A stretch of DNA of 64,000 nucleotides, from positions 2,369,001-2,433,000 of the forward strand of contig JADJXY010000002.1 in NCBI GenBank assembly GCA_016720065.1, read 5' to 3'. The translations under genes and the position numbers were made by a program. Source of the stretch: Betaproteobacteria bacterium. Its GTDB lineage: Bacteria; Pseudomonadota; Gammaproteobacteria; Burkholderiales; Rhodocyclaceae. Under the pieces are notes generated by a model, which had not been told where the DNA came from, ran no database searches, and saw only the letters and a program-made list of their open reading frames with translations. Position 1 is the first letter of the stretch. Each line of letters opens with the position of its first letter. Shown piece after piece: positions 34,705-42,853 of this stretch.

Positions 34705-34717
34705 TATCATTGGCTTA
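34705..34717 (+). promoter_or_regulatory. Putative IHF binding site
   Basis: TATCATTGGCTTA matches the IHF consensus WATCAANNNNTTR at all informative positions but one. It lies about 20 bp beyond the -24 element, the usual place for DNA bending between a sigma-54 promoter and its upstream activator site. The motif is short and degenerate, so the evidence is mainly the position. Confidence 0.5.
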
Positions 34718-34889
34718 AATAAAAAGCCGGGGCTCAATTCCCGCCATCGCATTGTTCAACTTGGCGGCCGGTCTGGTTAGTGCGCTTTCATCCTGAAGGA
34801 TTAGTCCGCCCGATCAGGCCTGATTGCCTGGGGATCACCGCGAGCGCCCCTGGCGGTTCGCCGCAGACTTGCGCATAATTGCAAAAAAT

Positions 34890-34925
34890 CTATTCACACA
34901 TCTATTCACTTATCCATTCAGCTCC
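34890..34925 (+). promoter_or_regulatory. Three 12-bp direct repeats in front of yjjJ
   Basis: CTATTCACACAT, CTATTCACTTAT and CCATTCAGCTCC stand in tandem at 34890, 34902 and 34914 and end 1 nt before the start codon. They overlap the likely -10 region (TTGCGC at 34869-34874, TATTCA at 34891-34896). They could be an operator for the N-terminal HTH of YjjJ itself, which would make it autoregulated. That is inference. Confidence 0.55.
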
Positions 34926-34926
34926 A

Positions 34927-36279
34927 ATGTCCAGGCACCAGGAAGCGATACGCCAACAGCTGTCCGCCGGCCCGGTGCCGGCGCGGCAACTCATTGATCG
35001 CATTGGCCTTAGCCAACCCACGGTTTCCCGCGGTCTGGCTGCCCTGGGCGATGAGGTGGTTCGTCTGGGGGCCGCGCAATCCATTCAATACGCCCTGCGC
35101 GACCGCAGCCGTGGCTTCGGCGATCTGCCGGTCTATCGTGTCGATGCGGACGGCCTGATCAGTCACATCGGCGAGCTCGTACCCGTACGTCCCGAGGGTT
35201 ACGTGATGTTCCGCCAGAGTGGCAAGGCCCTGTACAGCGAAGGCCTGCCCTGGTGGCTCATGGATATGAGGCCCCAGGGCTATCTCGGTCGCGCCTATGC
35301 GGCGCGCCAAGGCGAGGTGCTCGGCCTGCCCCCCGACGTGAATCGCTGGAGCGACGCGGATGCTCTCCGTGCGCTGCTCGCCCATGGGCACGATCTGGTT
35401 GGCAATCTGCTGCTGGGCAATCTGGCCCGGGCGCGGTTCACCAGTGCCGATGATCCGCCGCTGATCTCCCAGTCGTCGAAGGCAAGGGTGTACGTCGCCC
35501 TGGCTGCTGACGCCGCCAAGGGTGAGGTTCCCGGATCGTCCGCCGGCGGCGAGCAGCCCAAGTTCACAGCCTACGCCGAGACGGAACACGGTCCACGGCA
35601 TGTGATCGTGAAGTTCAGCGATCCGGTCGATTCGAGCCTGTCCGAGCGCTGGCGGGATCTACTCCTTGCCGAGCATCTGGCCTTGCAGACTTTGCGCGCC
35701 GCCGGGGTGCCGGCTGCAGCGAGCTGGATTCACGACCACGCCGGTCAGCGCTTCCTCGAAGTCGAGCGCTTCGACCGGGTAGGCATCCGGGGGCGCCGTG
35801 CCCTGTTTTCGTTGTTGGCGGTCGATGCCGAGTTCGTCGGCTTGGGCAGCGGCCCCTGGCCGGCCGCGGCGCGGCGGCTGGTCGATGAAAAGACCATTCA
35901 CCCGCAGGCAGCGGCGGGTGCCTCGCTGCTGTGGGCTTTCGGGGCGCTGATCGGCAATACCGACATGCATTTCGGCAATCTGTCCTTCATGACCGAAGGG
36001 GGTGGGCGACCCTACGACCTGGCCCCCTGCTACGACATGTCGCCCATGGGATTCGCTCCGCGCAGCAGTGGCGGGATGAGCGACGGCCTTCCCGAACCGG
36101 TTCTCCATGAGAGCGTTCGCCCCCAGGAGTGGCGCGACGCGCTGGCCCTGGCGCATCGCTACTGTGAAGCCTTGTTTGCCGCTGAGGGTTTCAGCCCACG
36201 GTTTTCGCCCTGCATCGACACGTTGATGAGCCATATTGAATTGGCGGCGGTACGAATTTCGCGGCTCGGCGACCGATAG
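34927..36279 (+). CDS. yjjJ: HipA-family kinase YjjJ
   Basis: A 450-residue HipA-like protein of the YjjJ type, which has its own N-terminal HTH instead of a separate HipB (residues 1-60, ..RQLIDRIGLSQPTVSRGLAAL..). The kinase core shows SSAGGEQPKFTAYA near 215, GNTDMHFGNLSF near 345 (the catalytic N/D/H cluster) and YDLAPCYDM near 365. Free HipA kinases phosphorylate tRNA synthetases; the target here is unknown. The ATG at 34927 follows three 12-bp repeats. It lies between the hydrogenase operon and the selC-selB cluster and has no antitoxin partner beside it. Confidence 0.88.
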   Translation: MSRHQEAIRQQLSAGPVPARQLIDRIGLSQPTVSRGLAALGDEVVRLGAAQSIQYALRDRSRGFGDLPVYRVDADGLISHIGELVPVRPEGYVMFRQSGKALYSEGLPWWLMDMRPQGYLGRAYAARQGEVLGLPPDVNRWSDADALRALLAHGHDLVGNLLLGNLARARFTSADDPPLISQSSKARVYVALAADAAKGEVPGSSAGGEQPKFTAYAETEHGPRHVIVKFSDPVDSSLSERWRDLLLAEHLALQTLRAAGVPAAASWIHDHAGQRFLEVERFDRVGIRGRRALFSLLAVDAEFVGLGSGPWPAAARRLVDEKTIHPQAAAGASLLWAFGALIGNTDMHFGNLSFMTEGGGRPYDLAPCYDMSPMGFAPRSSGGMSDGLPEPVLHESVRPQEWRDALALAHRYCEALFAAEGFSPRFSPCIDTLMSHIELAAVRISRLGDR

Positions 36280-36309
36280 GCCACTGCCGCATCAGGGTGG
36301 CGGGGGGTG

Positions 36310-36405
36310 TGGCGGAAGAGAGCAGGAGTCGAACCTACCCAAGCCTGTTTGACAGGCCCTGACGGTTTTGAAGACCGTCCGTCCCACCGGGGAGCGATCT
36401 CTTCC
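36310..36405 (-). tRNA. selC: tRNA-Sec (UCA)
   Basis: This 96-nt selenocysteine tRNA has an 8-bp acceptor stem GGAAGAGA/TCTCTTCC, discriminator G and an encoded CCA (36310-36312). Its anticodon stem ACGGT/ACCGT presents TCA in loop CTTCAAA, and a long variable arm (..AGGGCCTGTCAAACAGGCTT..) follows. These are the hallmarks of bacterial tRNA-Sec. The 5' end lies 5 nt after the selB stop, so selB and selC could be one transcript. It reads the UGA at codon 196 of fdnG. Confidence 0.97.
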
Positions 36406-36410
36406 GTGGT

Positions 36411-38306
36411 TCATGCCTGACCGAACTGCGCCGCAGAACCGCGCAACACGTGGGTGTCGCGTACGCGGCGAGTGTAGCCGACCCGGTCGAAGAATTCGAG
36501 GATGTGGATGGCCACCTTGCGGCCACCGCCGATCTCGTCCCGGAGTGGCGCAGCGCGGGCGGCGCCGTCACGGGTGGCGAGGGCGGCGACGCGCCGGGCC
36601 AGGTCGGCTATCGACTCGGCCGTGAAATAGTGGTCATGGGCGACGGGATAGGCCTCGCCCAGGCGGGCGACGCGCTTCATGAGGGCGCGGACCGTGTCTT
36701 CGGCAAGGCCACTGGCGCGGGCCATGTCCCGCACCCGGGGGGGCCCGTAGGGGGCTGCGTCGAGCAGGGGTTTCAAGGTCTGCCAGAGGTCGCGGTCGGC
36801 GGCGGCGAGTTGCACCCGGTGCTCGGGCAGATGGAGCCAGGCGTGGGTCTGGGCCAGGCGGCCGGCGGCCAGGAGTGTGTCCACCAGGGCGTCGAAGGCG
36901 GGGCGGGCCAAGGCCGGCAAGGTCAGGCGGCGCAGCCGGTCGCGCTCGACGCCGGGCATGTCCGGGGCGCGCTCATGTTCGTGGGCGAGGGCTTCCAGCG
37001 CCCGCGCCTGCAGGGCCTGCCAGCGGCTGGCGGCGAAGGCGGTGCCGCCGATGACGGTGAGGCCCAGGGCGGCCACCAGGCGGGCCTGGGTCGCCGCATC
37101 CAGATTGCGGTTGCGGGCGTGGCGGGCGAGGTCGACGCCGGCGGGCAGGCTCTCCGCCGCCAGGCGCAACGCTGCCGTGGGATCGGGGTCGGCGAGCGCC
37201 GCCAGCATGGCCAGGCGCTCCGGACTGCGCTTGTGCCGGCTGGGGGGAAAGATGTCGAGCACCTGGCCGCCGCCCAGTGTGCTGCGGGCGCCGGCATCGC
37301 GCAGGATGAAGCGGTCGCCGGCCAGGGCGCCGATATCCCGGTCGACCTGGACGTGGGCCAGGCCACTGGCGCCGGGGGCGATAGTGTCGCCCTCAAGCAG
37401 CGCGACGCGGGCGGGTACGTCGCCGGCGCCCAGGTGAAGGTGCACCGGCAACCCATGCTTCAAGGGCGGCTGGCCCGGCAGCACGCGCAGGGTGGCGTCG
37501 AAGTGGCGCAGCGGTTCGTGCAGGGGGGACGCCAGCACCCACATGCCGCGGGCGACTTCCTGCTTTTCCACCCCGGCCAGGGCGAGGGCGACGCGTTGGC
37601 CGGCTCGGCCCGACTCGGCCGGCTGGTCCTGGACACGCAGGCTGCGCACCCGTACCGATTTGCCGGGGGGCGATAGCAGGAGGGTGTCGCCCACGGCAAC
37701 CTGCCCGGCGAAGGCGGTGCCGGTGACCACGGTGCCGATGCCGCCCAGGGTGAAGCAGCGGTCCACCGCCAGGCGGAAACCGCCGGCAGCCTGACGGTCC
37801 CCCAGTTGCCTGGCCGCCGCTTCGAGATGGGCGCGCAGTGCGCCAATGCCGGTGCCGCCGGTGGCAGCTACGGGAAAGACCGGGGCACCGGCCAGGACGG
37901 TGGGGGCGAGGAGTTCGGCGATTTCGGCCCGGGTGGCGGCGATGCGCTCCGGGGCCACGGCGTCGATCTTGGTCAGGGCCACCGCACCCTGGCGGATGCC
38001 CAGGAGTTCGACGATCTCCAGGTGCTCCCGGGTCTGGGGCATGGGGCCGTCGTCGGCAGCTATCACCAGGAGGGCGAAGTCGATGCCGGTGGCGCCGGCC
38101 AGCATGTTGTGGATGAGTTTTTCGTGGCCCGGGACGTCGATGAAGCCGAGGACGCCGCCCGCTGGTAAGGGCGTGTAGGCGTAACCGAGATCGAGGGTGA
38201 TGCCGCGCGCCTTCTCTTCCTTGAGGCGGTCGCAATCAACCCCGGTGAGGGCCTTCACCAGAGTGGTCTTGCCGTGGTCGATGTGGCCGGCAGTACCGAC
38301 GATCAT
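36411..38306 (-). CDS. selB: Selenocysteine-specific elongation factor
   Basis: This 631-residue GTPase brings Sec-tRNA to UGA codons followed by a SECIS hairpin. The N-terminal domain has GHIDHGKTTLVKAL (G1), DVPGHEKLIHNML (G3) and LTKIDAV (G4). EF-Tu-like domains II-III follow to about residue 370. Then come four winged-helix domains that bind the SECIS loop (about 375-630; ..PPRVRDMARASGLAEDTVRALMKRV..). The length equals that of E. coli SelB (614). It lies next to tRNA-Sec. The partner SECIS is at 46271-46313. Confidence 0.97.
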   Translation of the reverse strand: MIVGTAGHIDHGKTTLVKALTGVDCDRLKEEKARGITLDLGYAYTPLPAGGVLGFIDVPGHEKLIHNMLAGATGIDFALLVIAADDGPMPQTREHLEIVELLGIRQGAVALTKIDAVAPERIAATRAEIAELLAPTVLAGAPVFPVAATGGTGIGALRAHLEAAARQLGDRQAAGGFRLAVDRCFTLGGIGTVVTGTAFAGQVAVGDTLLLSPPGKSVRVRSLRVQDQPAESGRAGQRVALALAGVEKQEVARGMWVLASPLHEPLRHFDATLRVLPGQPPLKHGLPVHLHLGAGDVPARVALLEGDTIAPGASGLAHVQVDRDIGALAGDRFILRDAGARSTLGGGQVLDIFPPSRHKRSPERLAMLAALADPDPTAALRLAAESLPAGVDLARHARNRNLDAATQARLVAALGLTVIGGTAFAASRWQALQARALEALAHEHERAPDMPGVERDRLRRLTLPALARPAFDALVDTLLAAGRLAQTHAWLHLPEHRVQLAAADRDLWQTLKPLLDAAPYGPPRVRDMARASGLAEDTVRALMKRVARLGEAYPVAHDHYFTAESIADLARRVAALATRDGAARAAPLRDEIGGGRKVAIHILEFFDRVGYTRRVRDTHVLRGSAAQFGQA

Positions 38307-39185
38307 TTGGGCCTAGTCCGCCAGAGGCTTCCCCGCTCGCCCCGAGGGTGCGAAGGACGAACGGGGAAGCCGGATTCGAGGCATGGTCCGCAAACACCAT
38401 TCACCCTTCGATACCTCAGGGCGAACGGTGTTTGAATGGTGAACTGGTCAGTCATTGCCGGAGCATCAGAACCGGCCTGACGGTCGGTCTGTGGCGAGGC
38501 ATCCCCGGTCGGTCCGTGCCAGAGGCGTCCCCGGTCGGCCTTTGGCAGAGGCGTCCCCGGTCGGCCTTTGGCGGAGGCGTCCCGGTTGCTCTGTAGCGGA
38601 GGCATTCCCGTTCGTCCTGAGGTATCGAAGGACGGGCGGGAATGCCGGGGACAGGCCGCAAACACCGCGCACCCTTCGAACCTTCAGGGCGCAGCGTTTG
38701 AATGGAGTGCCGGCGAATCATTGCTGGGGTGTCCCAATAGGCCCGGCCCGCTGTCCTCGGCGGAGGATTTCCTGTTCGCCCTGAGGGTGCGAAAGACGAA
38801 CGGGGACGCCGGGTTCGAGGCATGGTCCGCAAACACCATTCACCCTTCGATACCTCAGGGCGAACGGTGTTTGAATGGTGAACTGGTCAGTCATTGCCGG
38901 AGCATCAGAACCGGCCTGACGGTCGGTCTGTGGCGAGGCATCCCCGGTCGGTCCGTGGCAGAGGCATCCCCGGTCGGCCTTTGGGAGAGGCGTCCCCGGT
39001 CGGCTTTTGGCAGAGGCGTCCCCGGTCGGCCTTTGGCAGAGGCATCCCCGGTCGGCCTTTGGCAGAGGCATTCCCGTTCGTCCTGAGGTATCGAAGGACG
39101 GGCGGGAATGCCGGGGACAGGCCGCAAACACCGCGCACCCTTCGAACCTTCAGGGCGAACGGCGTTTGAGACGGGCGGTGGTGGC
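38307..39185. repeat. Duplicated 26-bp tandem repeat tract between selB and the GIY-YIG gene
   Basis: The 879-nt non-coding stretch is made of two long direct copies (about 38340-38690 and 38779-39160, offset 439 bp, widening to 466 bp). Each holds 26-bp units starting GAGGC(A/G)TCCCCGGTCGG. There are four units at 38496, 38522, 38548 and 38574, plus a 25-bp variant at 38574-38598. In the second copy five units start at 38935, 38961, 38987, 39013 and 39039. The one extra unit accounts for the 27-bp offset change. Each tract ends in a hairpin ATTCCCG..CGTCCT..AGGACG..CGGGAAT. GGGCGAACGG-type palindromic motifs flank the copies. The many short open frames are artefacts. Confidence 0.85.
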
Positions 39186-39491
39186 TCATTTCAGATGCCC
39201 TGGCAATGGATTGTCAGTGCCCCAGGCCAACTGCCGTATTCGTTTCCAATCCCCCGCTATCAAGGCTTCCTTCTTCGCCCGGCTCCAGCCCTTGATCTGC
39301 CTTTCTGCCGCCAGGGCCTCCTCCCGTGTCGCAAATTCCTGGGACCAGGCCAGGGAGACCGGGCGGCGCGTCGCCGTATAGCCCCCGCACTCGCCGGTTT
39401 GGTGCTGTCCCAGCCGGTGCGGCAGATCGTCCGTATGGCCGGCGTAATACGAGCCATCGGCGCAGTGGAGCAGGTAGGCGGTGAAGCTCAC
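39186..39491 (-). CDS. GIY-YIG nuclease-superfamily small protein
   Basis: A 101-residue single-domain GIY-YIG protein (YhbQ/UPF0213-like): AYLLHCADGSYYAGHTDDLPHRLGQH, then ..ATRRPVSLAWSQEFATREEALAAERQIKGW... The GTG at 39491 overlaps the selA stop (GTGA), so the protein is probably translated with selA. Function unknown in this family. Its position in the selenium operon is a curiosity rather than a known link. Confidence 0.88.
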   Translation of the reverse strand: MSFTAYLLHCADGSYYAGHTDDLPHRLGQHQTGECGGYTATRRPVSLAWSQEFATREEALAAERQIKGWSRAKKEALIAGDWKRIRQLAWGTDNPLPGHLK

Positions 39492-40891
39492 GGCAGCCTG
39501 AGCTCGGCCAGTTGGGCCGCGAAGCGGGTCTCGTCGCCGGCTTCGAGGCAACGCAGATCCAGATGGTAGGCATCGTCGCGGATAGAGCCGATGACCGGCA
39601 CGGGCAGGGTGCGGAATGCGGCTTCCAGGGCGAGCAGGGCCTTACCCGGACGCCTGGCGGTGGGGCGCAGGACGAGGGCGGCGGAAGGCAGGCGCTCCGC
39701 CGGCAGGGCGCCGCTGCCGATCTGGCTGGCGCAGGGTTCCACCGTCACCGTGGCGAAGGCGCCGACGGCGGCCTGAACGGCCGGCAGCAGACGCTCCCCG
39801 ACGGCGGCCATGGCGGCCTGGGGTCGGGTGAGCAGGCGCAGGGTGGGCAGGCGCTCGCGCAGGCGGTCCGGGTCACGGTAGAGGCGCAGGGTCGCTTCGA
39901 GGGCGGCCAGCGTCGTCTTGCCCACTCGCAGCGCGCGTTTGAGCGGGTTCTTCTTGATCCTGGCGATCAGCGCCTGGCGCCCGACGATGAGGCCGGCCTG
40001 GGGGCCGCCCAGGAGCTTGTCGCCGGAAAAGGTGACGATGTCCGCCCCGGCGGCCAGGGCTTGCTGGGGCGTCGGCTCGGCCGGCAGGCCGTAGGCGGCG
40101 AAATCGCATAGCGTGCCGCTGCCCAGATCCACCAGCAAGGGCAGGCCGGCACCGTGGGCGATGCGCGCCACCTCGCCCTCCTCCACCGCTGCGGTGAAGC
40201 CGGTGACGGCGTAATTGCTGGTGTGCACCTTCATCAGGAGCGCCGTCCGGGGACCGATGGCCTCCTCGTAATCCCTGGCGTGGGTGCGGTTGGTGGTGCC
40301 GATTTCCACCAGCTTCACCTGGGCCCGGCGCATCACGTCCGGGATGCGGAAGGCGCCGCCGATTTCCACCAGTTCGCCGCGGGAGACCACGGCTTCCTTG
40401 CCCTGGGCCAGGGCGTTGAGGCACAGGAGCACGGCGGCGGCGTTGTTGTTGACCACGGTGGCGGCGATGTCCGGGTCGCCTCCGGCGACGATTTCGGCCA
40501 AGAGAGGCGACACCAGGTCGTCCCGGTCGCCCCGGCCGCCGGAGGCGAGGTCGTATTCCAGGGCGCAGGGGGCGCGGGCCGCCTCCACCATGCGGGCGAT
40601 GGCTTCCTCGGCCAGCTGGGCGCGGCCCAGGTTGGTGTGGAGCACCGTGCCGCTGAGGTTGAACACCGGCCGCAGGCGCGCGCGGCCGGATTCATCGGCG
40701 CGGCGACGGATGGCGGCAAGGAGCGCGGCTTCGTCCGGCAGCGGCAGGCCGCCCCGGGCGCCTTCCCGGGAGGCGGCCAGTTCTGCACGGACGCAGGCGC
40801 TGACCGGCTGGCGGCCGTGGCAATCGATGGCGTCGGCCAGTTGCTGCAGCAGGCGGTCGACGGAAGGGAGGTGGAGTTTTGGTGAGGTCAT
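39488..40891 (-). CDS. selA: L-seryl-tRNA(Sec) selenium transferase
   Basis: A 467-residue PLP enzyme that converts Ser-tRNA(Sec) to Sec-tRNA(Sec) with selenophosphate. The PLP lysine is K292 (FSGDKLLGGPQAG), close to K295 of E. coli. ..FNLSGTVLHTNLGRA.. near residue 80 and ..VVNNNAAAVLL.. near 145 are family features. The ATG at 40891 is used; a GTG three codons earlier (40900) is possible. It overlaps the GIY-YIG gene by 4 nt. selD, which makes the selenophosphate donor, is not in this window. Confidence 0.96.
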   Translation of the reverse strand: MTSPKLHLPSVDRLLQQLADAIDCHGRQPVSACVRAELAASREGARGGLPLPDEAALLAAIRRRADESGRARLRPVFNLSGTVLHTNLGRAQLAEEAIARMVEAARAPCALEYDLASGGRGDRDDLVSPLLAEIVAGGDPDIAATVVNNNAAAVLLCLNALAQGKEAVVSRGELVEIGGAFRIPDVMRRAQVKLVEIGTTNRTHARDYEEAIGPRTALLMKVHTSNYAVTGFTAAVEEGEVARIAHGAGLPLLVDLGSGTLCDFAAYGLPAEPTPQQALAAGADIVTFSGDKLLGGPQAGLIVGRQALIARIKKNPLKRALRVGKTTLAALEATLRLYRDPDRLRERLPTLRLLTRPQAAMAAVGERLLPAVQAAVGAFATVTVEPCASQIGSGALPAERLPSAALVLRPTARRPGKALLALEAAFRTLPVPVIGSIRDDAYHLDLRCLEAGDETRFAAQLAELRLP

Positions 40892-40990
40892 CGTTTTCAC
40901 CCGGACCGGGCAGAAAGCGTGGAAGGAAACTGCTTTTCTCGAAGGCTGTAGACCGTATCACCCGCTCGCCCCAAGCCCTTCTACTTGGTC

Positions 40991-41062
40991 CAGGACAGGC
41001 CCTTCGACATGGCTCAGGACAGGCCCTTCGACATGGCTCAGGACAGGCCCGTCGCAGGGCGG
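40991..41062. repeat. 24-bp tandem repeat, three copies
   Basis: The unit CAGGACAGGCCCTTCGACATGGCT begins at 40991, 41015 and 41039; the third copy is truncated. It lies in the spacer between fdhE and selA (40892-41120). The TTCGAC..CTCAGG pattern resembles widely scattered palindromic elements of proteobacterial genomes. The spacer holds no gene. Confidence 0.75.
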
Positions 41063-41120
41063 TTCGCTCGGGCTTCGACGGGCTCGGCCCGAACGGTGGG
41101 CGGAACAGCCTGGCTGTAGC

Positions 41121-42029
41121 TTACTCGCCGCCCGCTCCGATGAGCAAGAGATTGGGGCCAGCCCGCTCGAAGCCGGCTTCGTCGACCAGCATGTCGAGGG
41201 CAATGGAAGCGAGGTCGTCGGCCACCGGGTCCACGTGGGCGTTGTGACCCTGGTAGATGATCTTCAGGTAGCTGTGGCAGGCGTCGCAGGATTCGGCCCG
41301 GGCGATGCCGTCGTCGCCGTCGATTTCGTGCAGGGCAAGTTGCTCGTCGTCGCCGCACAGGACACAGGTGGCGCGGGGCACGTTCCACTCGGTGTTGCAC
41401 AGGGTGCAGTGGGCGTAGCGCAGGTTCTCCACCGGGCCGTCGGCGCGAATGACGCTGGCCACCGGCAGGCTGCCGCAGCAGGGACAGATGCTGCGGGCTT
41501 CCATGGGCGGCAGGCGGTCGGCGTCGAGCTGGGCGGCGAGGTGGGTGAACAGCACCTGGAGCGCGGCGGCCACCAGGGGCAGGCGGGTCAGGTCGTTCTT
41601 GTCCGGCTCGCTGGAGAGCAGTTGGTCGGCCAGTTTCTCCAGGCCGTCGCTGCTGGTGACCAGGAGGGTGGCGAGGGTGTCGCGCAGGCCCTCGGGGGCG
41701 TCGGGCTGCACCGTTTCGACGATGCGGCCGAGGACGGCGCGCCAGGCGGGGGGCCGCTTGTAGGAAGCGGCAGTGAGGGGGGGCATGCCGTGGGTGCGGG
41801 CGCGGTCGAGTTCGTCGGTGTCGGGCAGTCCGACGTCGGCGACCTCTTCCAGGGCCTCGTGCTGGGCGCGGGTGAGGCGGCCGAGGAAGGACAGCCACTC
41901 GCCCAGGCTGTGATCCTTGGCCAGGGCGTCGAAACGCTCGGCGCGGTCGAGGAAAAGGCGGGCCGGATCGGGCAGGCGGATGGCCGGGACATCGCCCACG
42001 GGCTTGATATCGAAAATTTTTGAGGACAT
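41121..42029 (-). CDS. fdhE: Formate dehydrogenase accessory protein FdhE
   Basis: A 302-residue cytoplasmic protein needed for assembly and quality control of respiratory formate dehydrogenase. Its C-terminal half has four CxxC pairs (CPCCG, CTLCN, CVLCG, CDACH) for rubredoxin-like iron. It follows fdnI but is separated from it by a strong hairpin (42041-42075). In E. coli fdhE belongs to the fdo operon, so its position here is usual. Confidence 0.95.
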   Translation of the reverse strand: MSSKIFDIKPVGDVPAIRLPDPARLFLDRAERFDALAKDHSLGEWLSFLGRLTRAQHEALEEVADVGLPDTDELDRARTHGMPPLTAASYKRPPAWRAVLGRIVETVQPDAPEGLRDTLATLLVTSSDGLEKLADQLLSSEPDKNDLTRLPLVAAALQVLFTHLAAQLDADRLPPMEARSICPCCGSLPVASVIRADGPVENLRYAHCTLCNTEWNVPRATCVLCGDDEQLALHEIDGDDGIARAESCDACHSYLKIIYQGHNAHVDPVADDLASIALDMLVDEAGFERAGPNLLLIGAGGE

Positions 42030-42040
42030 GGCAGGGAAAG

Positions 42041-42075
42041 AAAAAGGGGCGCCGGGATGATGACCCGGGCGCCCC
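42041..42075 (-). terminator. Intrinsic terminator between fdnI and fdhE
   Basis: On the minus strand GGGGCGCCCGGG (42064-42075) pairs with CCCGGCGCCCC (42046-42056), with one extra C, and a run of five Ts (42041-42045) follows. It resembles the hupL-hybD terminator in position: after structural genes, before accessory genes. It should lower fdhE and selA expression relative to fdnGHI unless they have their own promoter. Confidence 0.75.
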
Positions 42076-42117
42076 GCAGGCGCAAGCTGATCGAATGGGC
42101 TAGACCGGCAACGGCCC

Positions 42118-42738
42118 CTACTTCCCCGTCACCTGCCGGTACCACCCCCGGTGATGCTGTTTGGCCCAGCCCCGGGTCACCGTGCCGGTCCACATGGCGC
42201 GGAGGGTGCCCTTGACCCAGATGGCGGCATACACGTGGACCATGATGAGGGCGATCATCACGGCGCCGGTGGCGGCATGGACGACGGCCCCCAGGCGAAC
42301 CAGGGTGATGTCGAAGCCGAAATAGGCGCGCCAGATGAAGACGCCGGACACGGCCATCAGCAGCATGCACAGGGAGAGCGCCCAGAAAAGCGCCTTCTGG
42401 CCGCCGTTGTACTTGCCCTGCTCCGGCATGTTGTGGTCGTCGCCGGCCACCATTTCGCCCACCCTGGACAGCCACGCCCTGTCCGCCGGCGTCATGGCGT
42501 TGAGGCGCCTGAAGCGGAAGAACAGGGCCAGGAAGCTCACCGCCATCAGCACCCCGATGAAGGGATGCAGGATGCGCGCCCAGACCCCGCCGCCGAACAA
42601 CTGGGTCAGCGGAAAGAAGGCCGGATGGAAGAAGGCCAGTCCGGAGAGGGCGAGCAGGATGAAGCTGATGCCCACCACCCAGTGATTGGCCCGCTCGGGC
42701 GCCGTGTAGCGTTGCAGGTCTTTGGGATCGCGGATCAT
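42118..42738 (-). CDS. fdnI: Formate dehydrogenase cytochrome b556 subunit (gamma)
   Basis: A 206-residue membrane subunit with four transmembrane helices that anchors the complex and passes electrons to quinone. The heme-ligand histidines lie in ERANHWVVG near residue 15, LHPFIGV near 55 and HAATGAVMIALIMVHVYAA near 155-170. The ATG at 42738 (MIRDPKDLQRY) gives the usual length of about 200-215. It ends the fdnGHI structural set. Confidence 0.94.
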   Translation of the reverse strand: MIRDPKDLQRYTAPERANHWVVGISFILLALSGLAFFHPAFFPLTQLFGGGVWARILHPFIGVLMAVSFLALFFRFRRLNAMTPADRAWLSRVGEMVAGDDHNMPEQGKYNGGQKALFWALSLCMLLMAVSGVFIWRAYFGFDITLVRLGAVVHAATGAVMIALIMVHVYAAIWVKGTLRAMWTGTVTRGWAKQHHRGWYRQVTGK

Positions 42739-42751
42739 GATGTCGCCTCCG

Positions 42752-42800
42752 TAGGGCCGCCCCAAGGAGGCGACGAGTCAGCAGCGTGGAAGCCGCACAG
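42752..42800. repeat. Partial copy of the palindromic intergenic repeat in the fdnH-fdnI spacer
   Basis: The 115-nt spacer holds GGGCCGCCCCAAGGAGGCGAC, the first half of the repeat seen at 30866-31000, 43745-43815 and 54069-54145. The second half is degraded. The position is again an operon spacer just before a gene start. Confidence 0.45.
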
Positions 42801-42853
42801 CGGCTGAACCGGAATCACCCCTTTCCTCGGGAAAGGGGGCGGGGGATAGGTTT

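Larger units (their letters stand above)
34503..34926. other. Divergent control region of the hydrogenase operon and yjjJ
   Basis: A 424-nt non-coding region read outwards in both directions. It carries a sigma-54 promoter for the hydrogenase operon (34670-34685), an IHF-like site (34705-34717), an AT-rich stretch between 34690 and 34730 and a GC-rich leader near hupS. A 12-bp direct repeat array lies just before yjjJ. No gene was found inside it. Confidence 0.7.

Noticed and set aside
38306..39131. Arg/Pro/Gly-rich proteins translated from the repeat tract
   Set aside because: Several frames give repetitive peptides such as RPTGDASAKGRPG only because the DNA is repetitive; no ribosome site or family similarity.
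38307..39185. CRISPR array between selB and the GIY-YIG gene
   Set aside because: The 26-bp units are directly contiguous with no unique spacers, and no cas gene adjoins them.
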